From contig CM039510.1 in assembly GCA_022432975.1 (NCBI GenBank), positions 27,588,148 through 27,652,147 of the forward strand: 64,000 bases of DNA, in the 5' to 3' direction. Below, piece after piece: positions 21,266 to 30,561 of this stretch (positions within the stretch are counted from its first letter, which is position 1; each line of letters starts with the position of its first letter). The translations under genes and the position numbers were made by a program. Under the pieces are notes generated by a model that saw nothing but the letters and a program-made list of their open reading frames with translations, was not told the DNA's origin and did no database searches. Source of the DNA: Begonia masoniana. Its lineage: Eukaryota; Streptophyta; Magnoliopsida; Cucurbitales; Begoniaceae.

Positions 21266-23094
21266 ACTAGCTCAAGTGATACTATCACTTATAGCCCATG
21301 GATTATATCTTGGAGGTCCTGAGTTTGAGTGGTGGGGAAGGCAAAAACTCTCTTTCCAGGGGGGAGAAGATCGTGAGTGAGGACCACCCAATGCTGCAGG
21401 GCTGAAGCTGGGTTAAAATTCCGCGAATCCCGGGTTCAGACGGACGGGCCAGAGGGTTCCACAAAAAGGTGCATTTTTATGTAACGACCCACCACCTTGT
21501 GAGGCCCGATCGTGCGGTATCTGACCGCCAGCCCAGCTTCAGCCCTTCGCCACTGGATTGTACTCACGACCTTCTCTCTCTCTGGTTGAGGAGTTTTTGT
21601 CTTCCCCAACACTCGAACCCAGGACCTCTAGGCCACTAGATCCATGGGCTACAAGTGCTAGTACCACTTGAGCTAGAACTGTACTCATGACCTTCTCCCC
21701 TCCTAGTTGAGGAGTTTTTGCCTTCCACAGCACTCGAACCCAGGACCTCCAAGCTACTAGATCCATGGGCTACAAGTGCTCGTACCTCTTGAGTTGGATC
21801 TAATAGCCTGAAGGTCCTGGGTTCGAGTGCTGGGAAAGGCAAAAACTCTTCAACCAGGGGGGAGAATGTCGTGAGTGTAGTCCAATGCCGAAGGGCTGGG
21901 GCTGGGCTGGCAGTCAGATACCACATGATCGGGCCTCGCAAGAGGATGGGTCGTTACATAAAAGAGGGTGAAAATGTATTTAACCCTTGTTTTTTTTTTA
22001 TAAAAAATACAGTACCTGAGGGGACCAGGTAAGATTTACACAGATCCTATTTTTTATGACAATTTGGTTCTTTTTGTCTACTTTATTTGGAATTTAGTTT
22101 GATTGTGAAACATATTTCAAAACTCATCTAAATCTGAGGGTCAATCTTACTAATCTATGAGCTTAACCACAATCAATGCCTTTTTCTTCTTGGTAAATCT
22201 CTATGAAATCATTAAACTTACAACTAGTTAGAATTACTTGCACGGGAAAAACAAAGGCAGAATCAATGAGTTTTAGGGAAGAACAGAGCATAAATCTGAC
22301 CTTGTGACTGGGCTTGTACCAGTCACCAATAAGTAAAGTGAAATCTCCATCTGGAGTTGGGTATGGGACTGGAATTTTGGGTCTTGAATACACATTAAGT
22401 CCTCCGAACCCACCCGCAGATTTCAGAAAAAGAGTGGAAGGGAAATATGTGAAGGTTCCGATCTGATCTTTGGTCTGAAATACGTAACTGTAATTCGAGT
22501 TAGGAGGGATCGGACAATTCGTCCCGTAAACCCCATCTTGCCATGAGTTCTTCCTTTGTTTGATGCCATTCCTTAGCACAGATGAAAAAAAACAAAGAAA
22601 ATCTTAAAATGCCATGTTATTACACATCTTGTAGAAACCAAATAAAGAAAATCTTGTAAATTCTCATCGAATTTTCGAAGAACTACCTATAAATCTGAAG
22701 AGGAATTCAAGTTCAGGTAAAGTATCAAAGGGGTCAATGTCATAGAGACTAACCACGTAAGCAGAAAAGGCTCGTCTAGCTTGTTGATGAGGTTGAGGAT
22801 GATGTTGTCATTGGTCACCACATCTAGTCTAGGACCAGGAAACTGACCATTGATGAGAATTACCTTTTCACAATCGAAAACTAAAAGAATTTAGGAAATC
22901 CCATCTTCAAAACTAGATCTAACATTATAAAAATGGAGGCATTCACCAACCTGTTGAGGAACATCCAGAGGAGAAATAGTCCCATAAGTCACTGTCCAAG
23001 TATAATACCGGTATGGGTTGTCTGCCTTCACCAAAGAAACGCTCAAAATAGCGAGAACTCCACAAATGAAGAAGCCCAGGGCGGCTTTCCCCAT
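18077..23094 (-). CDS. SKS: SKU5-similar (SKS4/5/6-type) multicopper-oxidase-like protein
   Basis: There are eight exons on the minus strand: 23094-22951, 22863-22754, 22571-22301, 19730-19634, 19521-19176, 19001-18636, 18543-18465 and 18280-18077. All introns are GT-AG and the exons sum to 1617 bp (538 aa), the usual SKS length. Residues 1-25 form a signal peptide ending ..VKA before DNPYRYYTW, so the product is secreted to the cell wall. Three cupredoxin-like domains follow. Copper ligands of true ascorbate oxidases are missing: the HWHG site reads TWNGI and the C-terminal HCHxxxH block is absent, as in the SKU5 family. Wording such as GKTYMFRISNVGLSTSLNF and RWNLTASAARPNPQGS fits the SKS4-6 clade. 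Known members affect directional growth and cell-wall assembly; a redox activity is uncertain. The start chosen is the first ATG before the signal peptide. Intron 3 (2570 bp) is enlarged by a nested transposon and SINEs, yet the exons are intact. Confidence 0.95.
21265..21478 (+). mobile_element. tRNA-derived SINE, copy 1
   Basis: A box A-like CTAGCTCAAGTGATAC is followed about 40 nt later by a box B-like GAGTTTGAGTGG, then GGCAAAAACTC, GGGGGGAGAAG and GGGCTGAAGCTGGG. The body is shared by the neighbouring copies. Box B is mutated relative to GGGTTCGAGTG in the others. An A-tract lies to the left (21235-21264). Confidence 0.65.
21479..21677 (-). mobile_element. tRNA-derived SINE, copy 2
   Basis: Read on the minus strand: TAGCTCAAGTGGTACTAGCA (box A), GGTCCTGGGTTCGAGTG (box B), the AAGACAAAAACTC body, GGCTGAAGCTGGGCTGG and an end at GGGTCGTTACAT. 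This is the most complete copy and sits tail-to-tail with copy 1. It is not a tRNA gene, because the cloverleaf 3' half is absent. Confidence 0.75.
21678..21797 (-). mobile_element. tRNA-derived SINE, copy 3 (partial)
   Basis: On the minus strand this is a second 5' half with GAGGTACGAGCACTTGTAGC, box B GGGTTCGAGTG and AGGCAAAAACTC, directly followed by the start of copy 2. It looks like a tandem partial insertion. Confidence 0.65.
21798..21961 (+). mobile_element. tRNA-derived SINE, copy 4 (partial)
   Basis: Plus strand: GGTCCTGGGTTCGAGTGCTG (box B), the GGCAAAAACTCTTCAACC body, GGGCTGGGGCTGGGCTGG and the end GGGTCGTTACAT. Box A is missing because the copy is fused head-to-head with copy 3 at about 21798. 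Confidence 0.65.
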
Positions 23095-23397
23095 TGTCGA
23101 ATCTGCTAAAATGCCACTGCCGAAGATCAACCACAGTTGAGCTAATGAAGAAGAAGAACACCCAAATGCCAAAATCAGAAAAATGAGAGGGGAAAGGACT
23201 CGATACCAGATTTGAGGAGGAGCTTCTGCAGACCTGCAAATTGACAGTGGAGTAGTTGGGACTCACCAGGTGAAGAGCTTTAATAAGGACAAGGCGGGAA
23301 AAACACCTTCACAGCGCTAGATTTGTTGTTGGGAAGCCGAGAATCTACCATAAATTTTCCACTTTTTTCAGTGACTTCTGCAACTTGAACAATGGGT

Positions 23398-23406
23398 TAT
23401 TTATAC
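23398..23406 (-). promoter_or_regulatory. Candidate TATA box of the SKS gene
   Basis: TATAAATAA on the minus strand lies about 300 nt upstream of the SKS ATG. If used, the start site would be near 23370 and the 5' UTR about 275 nt, possibly with an intron (donor-like GGTGAGTCC near 23268, acceptor TTCTTCTTCATTAG near 23145). Confidence 0.5.
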
Positions 23407-24283
23407 ATTAAAAAAAAAAATGTCTTCAAGGAAGTCAGCAGTTAAATGTTGTCGGCTTGCTCCTAAATTGGCGCACTGAGGAGATCCGCGTGAAAGAGAG
23501 TCATTGCTTGCATTGAAAGCTCTCCTTTCGCTAAAAAAGTGGACTTGTGTGTAAAATGTTACTCATTAATCTACCTTAATTACGCTCAATGATCAATGTC
23601 TCCCGTACTTGATTTGTATGAAATTTTTTTTTATTGTCTTAAAAAAAAAAGAATAATCTAATTTCATAATTAGGTTTAAATTTAAGGGATGTATAGCAAT
23701 AGATCCTTTAATTCTATTTTTATGCAAATACCCATAAACTTAAAGGTGCTTGCAGTTAAGTTATTATCTTCCAATAATTCATCAAAGAAATTACATTTTT
23801 CTCATGTGATTTTCTATTTGCATGATTTTTAAAGAGAACAGGTCCTGATAGAATGATTTTTGTAATTTTGGGCGTTGAGTTTTCCAACTTGTTTCTCTTG
23901 AGAAATCTTCAAAGTGTTCTACTATAAATTGTTTCTATTTGAAAATTAATAAATAGATAAGATCACGTGATAAAAACGTAATTTTTTTCACAGTACTCTT
24001 AATGATGATGATCTAATTAATACTCTTAAGTTCAAGAAGTAATTTGCTTAAAATAAAACTTTTATGGACCTACTTATTATTCACTTCTAAGTTGAGTTAA
24101 TTTGCACTTCACCATTTATAATTTAACGTATGTTTATTTAATAAATTGTAAATAATTAAATAATACATCACTTAAGCATGAAGAATAACACGTAAACGTT
24201 GTGTAGAAGTATGAAACTATAAATAAATTTGAGTCAAAGATTTAATGGTGTTAGGAAGAGTATTCTCCTTTGATGACCCCTTC
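23407..24283. other. AT-rich intergenic DNA
   Basis: No gene, repeat boundary or RNA is seen. Presumably this is the distal promoter of the SKS gene plus degraded sequence. Confidence 0.5.
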
Positions 24284-26042
24284 TGTCACACCCCAAAAGG
24301 GGACCTGCGACAGAATGAGGAATGACCAATCCAAAAATTAGATCAAACTGTTAAATTCTTAATTTTATTTACTTGAAGGATGCAGTAAAAAAATTTATAA
24401 ATTAATAAAAAGTTATGGCCCATGACACAATGGATTAAAAAAGTCCAATAAATAACACCAGATAATCTGATGATATAAGTCCAAATAAAGTAACAACACA
24501 AGGTAAATATAATAAAGTTTACAAATTCTCAATAGTATCTAACCTTAAAATTTAAAATAAATCCTCAAAGGAAAAATAATTAAAAATGGAGAATTCTTGT
24601 AAGGAGATTGCTCCCAAGCTGATAACTAGATCTATTCTTGATTGGATCCTAAAAAGAAAAAAAAAAAAAAAAAATCGTTTAGGTGAGTCGACTAAACTCA
24701 ATAACAATAAAGTTTATTTTCAGTATTTATAAAATGTTTATACTTATACTTAACAAATAATACAGAAGAGTAATTATCAATATATAAATTAAGTAAATTC
24801 AACTATGATATTTTAAAAGAAATTCAGTGAAAATGAAGTCTTTCATGGACTTCGAACACACTAAGTCATTTGCCATGATTTAAAAAAAACAACGACAGTC
24901 GGCGATCGTAAGTCACATAATTACTCTGATCAGGTTTAGGGTTTCGCGTCCAAAGACACGGCTCTTCAGATGTCCTATTACTTCTAGTTAAAACACACAG
25001 TTCACATCAAATGATAAAAATATGAAATTGATAAAGATGTGAATAAAACAATGACATAAAATTAAATAATTATTTTAGGCTAAATAAATGAATTTAATCA
25101 TTGAATTAAAAATAATGTTTAACTGAACATAAAATAAACTTGTACCTCGATTGGGCTTACAATCGGCCAAAACCCAATAAATCTATGAGTCTAAACCAAT
25201 GAGTCCACATTTTAATCCAATAAACTGATACCTAACCAAGAGTAAAATCTTTTAATATTTGATTAAAATTGATGCACTTAAATTCTAAATTATTCCTTCA
25301 ACTTAATTCAACATTAATTGGGTGAATTAGCTTCAATTTTTACTAGAAAATAGACTCAAATCCGGTCCCCATTATGATGGGTCTAAAGTCCTTAAGGGGT
25401 TAGGCTTGACGATAATGAGTACATGCAGAATATAAAGATTTCTACAACTAACAACCCATGCCAAAATTAATATTAAAATCGATGATTTACAGGTAATTTA
25501 GAGAGTTAAGGGTGTTAGATTTTTACCTTCCTATTTAGCAATCACGGTCTTTTTGAATCTCCTATTAACACCTTAGAAATTCTATGTTTTCGATGCCAAA
25601 TCTGTACACCAAGCGACTCAAAGTCCCTTAACCAATAAAGATCTAATCAATCAAAAAAGTTTTCGACGTAGAGAATAACAACACAGGGGAGAGAAAAACC
25701 TTGCTTACAAATGTCTGATTACCGGTGTCTCCAATTGATATCAATATTGTCACCGCCTTCCTTAGGTTTTAGACGTACGAAAATCGAAAGTCCAAATTTT
25801 CAATTCTATACCACGTTAATGGTAAGTAAACTCGGGTCTGAAGTTTATCCTCAAAGAATGTGCAAACACAAAAAAAGAGGAAATCACTCATCTGTCTATT
25901 ATTTGCTAAAAAAAAATCTAAAGATTTCATTCCAAACTTCCTCAGAAAAACGTTTAAGAGGGAGAGAGAGTCACAATATAATGGCTCTAAAGGTGGAAAT
26001 TAAATGGGAAGAGAAACATCCTCCATAGAAGGTAACGCACCA
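24284..26042 (-). repeat. Probable gypsy LTR end and AT-rich flank
   Basis: TGTCACACCCCAAAAGGGG at 24284 looks like the complement of an LTR 3' end (...GGGGTGTGACA), so an LTR would extend rightwards on the minus strand. I found no primer site, coding frame or partner. The MULE is inserted at its right side (26043), so part may continue after 41929. Confidence 0.35.
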
Positions 26043-26051
26043 TTAAAAATT

Positions 26052-26363
26052 GGGTAAAGTGCAATTTGGCCCCTACAACTAGGGGAAATAGGCAAATTAC
26101 ACCATAAACTCGAATAATGGGCAATTTGGCCCCTACAACTTGGGTAATATGCAATTTGGCCCCTACCGTCATTTTTTCCGTTAAAAAACCACGTTTTTGT
26201 CACGTGATCACATTTTCTTCCAGATATGCCCCTGCATGGAATCAGAACCGGACCGGACCGGTTCGTTTCCCTCTGAAAAACCCAGAGGGAAATCTGTCTT
26301 TCTCCTCTTCGAAAACAGATTTCCCTCTCATTTTGCCTAACCCCTCCCTCGCTCGCTCGCTGG

Positions 26364-26404
<41 letters not shown>

Positions 26405-26420
26405 GAGACCCCCGCCCTCT
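26052..26420 (+). repeat. Left TIR of the MULE
   Basis: It matches the complement of about 41545-41920 nearly perfectly. It contains three CAATTTGGCCCCTAC words, a CACGTGATCAC motif, a GGACCGGACCGG word, a small hairpin around CAGAGGGAAA, and ends in a CT microsatellite (26360-26402). Similarity continues weakly to about 26500. Such TIRs act as transposase binding sites and as promoters of the inner genes. Confidence 0.9.
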
Positions 26421-28734
26421 GAAATCCTGTCTTACTCTTCTCTTCGCGTTCGCCGCGCTCTGTCGACCTCGCTCTCTCTCCCGAGACCCCAGCCTCGCTC
26501 GCGCTTGACCTCGCTCTTTCTCATATTTTCCTCGGCGATTTTCTGCTCCTCTCCAAATATTCGCCTGTTTTTTTTCTTCGAATCAACATCTCTTCTCTTC
26601 AGTGTCTGCTAAACTTCAAATGGCATCTACATTCCGCAGCAAGAGAAGGTCAAAAAATCCTACTCTAGCTAATAAAATTGAGGAACCAATAACTTTGCCA
26701 TCTCCTTTCTTCAAGAATGCTGACTCTATGAAAAGGTATGAAGACGAAATTCAATTCAAGCCCTTGATTCTGAGTAGAAAAGTGGAATTCGAGGATTTAA
26801 GTAGCTTAGATTTGGTTCAGCCTTTGAGGAATTTGGGGTTAATAGAACTGTTTGACTGTGATGGCCCGTATTATGAGAAACCAGTGAGAATGTTTTATGC
26901 CAATCTTGAAATTTGTCAAAGGCCATTTAAAATTCTTAGCTATGTGTATGGCAAACACATAGAAATTTCCTCATTTTCTATAAACACAATTTTAAACTGT
27001 GAATTTAACAATGAGGCTGAAAGGTATTACGAGGCATACAAGGATCCAGAATTTGTGGGCACCAGTGAAGGTACTGTCTTTTTAAGGATGATTGTTAAGG
27101 ATCCTCGCCGATGCCTTCCAACGAAACCGAAGGCAAATGACTTAAACGTGCGTGCTAGGCTCCTCCACCATATGATCACGTACAATCTCTTACCAAGAGA
27201 TGGACGTAGAGATTACATAAGTGGTATGGATCTCTATGTTTTATATAAAATTGTTCGACAAGAATCATTTAATGTGGGATATGTGATTTTGAAACGGATA
27301 ATTCAAGTCTACAACAATGCAACAAAGTCCCTACCATTTAATCTTCTTTTATTGAATATTTTTAAGGAGAATAGGGTCCAAATTCCAAGTTCCGAAATCC
27401 CATTACCTCTGAAGAAAGTTGACACATACACCACATCCACTCTAGCTCGGATGGGGTTTGGGCTCAATGATGAAGGTAATTGGATTTTTAAGGGAGACCG
27501 AGTTGGATCACTTGAAGCTGGACCATCCCAAATGGAAGTTGATGAAGGTGGTGACGAGCCTGAACACACTACGGAACCCCCCTCCACTGCATCTCGAGGC
27601 AACTTCTCTAACTTTGAGGAACAGTTTAAGTTATTGGTGGAAAATGTTGCTAGCATCGGCGTTGCTTTTGACTCATTTCAGAATGTGGTTTTCGATCGCT
27701 TTGATCAGTTGGAAACGAAGATAAAGGATGTCTGTGATGACATCGTTGAGGTTCACGTGTAACACCCGACATTTCGGCCAGGTGATTTTCTGACCATTTT
27801 CATTGTCACCCTCTTATTTAACCTTTATGATTTAAAATTTAATGTTAAGACAAATTTATTACAAGTTGTGTGAAACTAGGTTGGGTGGCAGTTTTGTAAT
27901 TAAAATCGATGGATTTAGTATAAATAGGAAATGGAAACCTTAAACCTCATTTATTACCACTGTAGCCGACATTCCCTCTCGGCGATTCCTTCTTTCCCAA
28001 GTTCTTGCTCTCGGCTACCAGAACTTCCCTTTACCGACGGCTGGTTTCGAGCTTGCTCTTCTCTGCAAATCCACACCCGAGGTATGAAATGGACAATGTA
28101 GTCATTCATTAGTAAATAGAGCTCTGTTTTCAGCTCGGCACTGAGTTCGGATTTTTAGCAGTGGCCGAGTAGTTTAAGACTTTTTAAAATTTGAGAGTAG
28201 AAATGTCATCCCGAATCGATTCTGAGCATTTTAAGTAACCAACTCGGATTTAATCAATGGTAAAACCTGTCCACCTAGTTTCGGATTTCAGACTGCAGTG
28301 TGTCAAACAGAGGAATCGGAATGACTTTAGCTATTAGATCCTAGGATGGTTTATGATTAGGACTATTAGGACTTTGTTTTAACTACTGTAATGTACATGT
28401 TTTAGGTGAATAAGTTTAAAGGAAAGAAGCTCGGATTGCTAAGGAATCCAGGTAAGTGAATGTAATAAGATTTCCGGCCACTAGGGCCCTACACCGCAAG
28501 GGTATTAGGAAATCACTGAGATGTTAGCTTATTGACTATGATTTGTTATTTCCACGATATGAAGAAGTTGTGTAAGTAAATGTAAAGTTACAGGATGTTT
28601 TACTTGTCCTCATGATATGACTTCTTTCTATGAACTTTATGTCTATGCACTGTGTCCCTGTTATGATTAAGTTGAGAATATGAAAAGCAAATGTAACCAA
28701 GATTAAGTGCAGAGCGGGGAAAGACTATGTTATG

Positions 28735-28915
28735 TATGACTCGCGAATTCTCCCACTGGTGGAGGCCGAGTTAATGATATGTACGACTCGCGAAATCTCC
28801 CACTGGTGGAGGCCGAGTTAATGATATGTACGACTCGCGAAATCTCCCACTGGTGGAGGCCGAGTTAATGATACGTATGGCTCGCGAATTCTCCCACTGG
28901 GGAGGCCGAGTGATG
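28735..28915 (+). repeat. 47-bp tandem repeat in gypsy-2 5' LTR
   Basis: There are four units, with CTCGCGA at 28740, 28787, 28834 and 28881, each continuing CTCCCACTGG and GAGGCCGAGT. It is followed by two GCCGCGATAGGCAAATGA units. The 3' LTR has the same array near 36003-36180. Confidence 0.92.
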
Positions 28916-29487
28916 TATCATGATTGCCGCGATAGGCAAATGATTATGTACGACTGCCGCGATAGGCAAATGACTATGTACCCCTGTCTTCCCCCCTCGT
29001 TCCCTGCCTTAATACATGTTATGTAAATGATAAAGATGAACATGAATGAAGAATGGTTTATGAATTATGTCTCTTTAAATTGTGTACTCATGTATATCTG
29101 TCAGCATGCATTCCTTACTAAGCATTAGGCTTATAGTTAAACCTTATGGTGTAGGTGAAGAAGGTTCAGGTGAGGATGTTATGTTCAAAGAGGATGCTTA
29201 AGGCTGGTTGCTGGAGGATGCTCAAGGTGACAGTGCGGGACTGGAGAGGCGATTTATGACCCCTGGTTAAGACTCTTATGTTACAGTATGTTAAAGGATA
29301 TGGTAGCTTAAGTAGGATGAGATTATTTTAAAACGTTGAGCTTTGAAACTGTCTAGTGGATCACTGAGTCAGGGAATGATTATATAGATTTATAAATGAT
29401 CTGTTGCTTAAGTCTTCCGCTATATGCATTTTGAATGAGTTGTGTTTTCTTTCTGTTGGGAGGAGTCATTTGATGATTTAGTGTTCT

Positions 29488-30010
29488 CTACCGTAAGACG
29501 GAAGCTGGATGAGGCAATCGTCCGGTTGACGTCATCGGCAGATGCCGAAGGTTAATTGTTTGATGGTTTAGTCTTCCGGCTGACGTCATCGGCAGATGCC
29601 GAAAGAATAGTTGTTGATGGTTTAGTCTTCCGGTTGACGTCATCGGCAGATGCCGAAGGTGAATTGTTTGATGGTTTAGTCTTCCGGTTGACGTCATCGG
29701 CAGATGTCGAAGGATAGTTGTATGATGGTTTAGTCTTCCGGATGACGTCACCGGAAGATGTAAAATGTGTTTTGTCGATTAGCGACCGGATGATGTTTTA
29801 ATTTAGCACGCGAGACCCACGTGCTCACCGGAAGATGTAAAATGTGTTTTGTCGATTAGCGACCGGATGATGTTTTAATTTAGCACGCGAGACCCACGTG
29901 CCCACCGGAAGATGTAAAATGTGTTTTGTCGATTAGCGACCGGATGATGTTTTAATTTAGCACGCGAGACCCACGTGCCCACCGGAAGATGTCTCCTTTT
30001 AGGTGATGTT
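29488..30010 (+). repeat. Motif array with TGACGTCA and CACGTG in gypsy-2 5' LTR
   Basis: Five TGACGTCA palindromes occur at about 54-bp spacing (29527, 29581, 29635, 29689, 29743), the first three followed by TCGGCAGATGCCGA. Then come 76-bp units holding GTCGATTAGCGACCGGATGA, CCCACGTG and CACCGGAAGATGT. TGACGTCA and CACGTG are classic bZIP and bZIP/bHLH targets, but their position downstream of the TATA box means they are transcribed. The equivalent array is at about 36755-37270. Confidence 0.9.
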
Positions 30011-30403
30011 AAGCGAGTCACGCGTAATGCACGTGATGACCGGACGACTAAGTTTCTGAGGGTTGTCAACGCATGCAACCCATGCAAACCCGAGTGGTAT
30101 TTTGTTAAGAGAATTGAGGGCACTTCCTCTTTTCCCGAAATTGTCAAGAAACCGATGACCGAGTCCAGTCGCTCGACTCTGTGAAAGTTTGAGCCGACGA
30201 GGCGTGGGAAGTCGGGCATGAGAGGGTTCGTCTTCCTTAATGGTTCTGCGTCTCTATTACCAGTTTAGAAAAAAAAATATATATGTAAAATGTGAAAGTC
30301 TGTTGAGAGATAGTAAGTAAATGTAATAATAGTAAAAGTCAAGCAAACGATTAATGAAAGGATATGAACACGTGACGGCTCCTGGCCGGGGTCGTTACAA
30401 TTG

Positions 30404-30415
30404 TGGTATCAGAGC
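30404..30415 (+). other. Primer binding site of gypsy-2
   Basis: A perfect TGGTATCAGAGC (initiator tRNA-Met complement) lies 4 nt after the LTR end. Confidence 0.95.
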
Positions 30416-30561
30416 AAAACCAGGTTCTAAAACCGATTCTGCAGACTGCCTTCCAGCACTGACTGTCACTTGAGCACACCTCAGCAACTGTAAGTATTTA
30501 TGATTTCATGTATGTCATTAAGTTAAGTTATGCCTGTAATGATTTGTCTAGGAATTCCAAG

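Larger units (their letters stand above)
19948..21986. mobile_element. Fold-back MULE-like element in SKS intron 3
   Basis: The left end GGGTTAAATACATTTTCACC is mirrored by the complement at 21964-21986. Longer arms (about 19948-20160 and 21075-21260) share GTTGACCGATAT, GTTCTATGTGTAAAAT and GGAGGCAAATGACAC words in inverted order. Both ends are flanked by TTGTTTTTT (19939-19947 and 21987-21995), a 9-bp duplication as MULEs make, though the T-rich sequence weakens that evidence. The core is a series of AT-rich inverted segments with no ORF. SINEs occupy the right arm. A relative lies at 43527-44360. Confidence 0.75.
27758..30399 (+). repeat. Gypsy-2 5' LTR (2642 bp)
   Basis: It starts TGTAACACCCGAC and ends GGGGTCGTTACA. 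TATAAATA at 27919-27926 puts the transcription start near position 190 of the LTR, so about 2.4 kb is leader. Predicted splicing: donor 28082 (CCGAG|GTATGA), microexon 28406-28451 (46 nt), donor 28452 (CCAG|GTAAGT), and an acceptor ending at 29154 (GTAG|GTGAAG). GGGCCCTACACC lies at 28484-28495. A 47-bp tandem repeat (28735-28915) and a cluster of TGACGTCA, CACGTG and CGGAAGATG motifs (29488-30010) follow. Confidence 0.96.

Noticed and set aside
21539..21941. tRNA gene suggested by box A and box B sequences
   Set aside because: Box spacing fits Pol III promoters, but no acceptor stem or anticodon arm can be drawn; these are SINEs.
22891..23172. Longer N-terminus for the SKS protein from 23172
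   Set aside because: The upstream codon is TTG, and the signal peptide begins at the ATG at 23094.
28826..29026. Small plus-strand frame present identically in both gypsy-2 LTRs (also 36093-36293)
   Set aside because: It lies in the 47-bp tandem repeat of the leader, and identity only reflects recent insertion.
29488..29751. Open frame with repeating (M)TSTGRLNHQ units on the minus strand, and its copy at 36819
   Set aside because: It is the translation of the 54-bp LTR motif array; the frame breaks in the other LTR through one base insertion.
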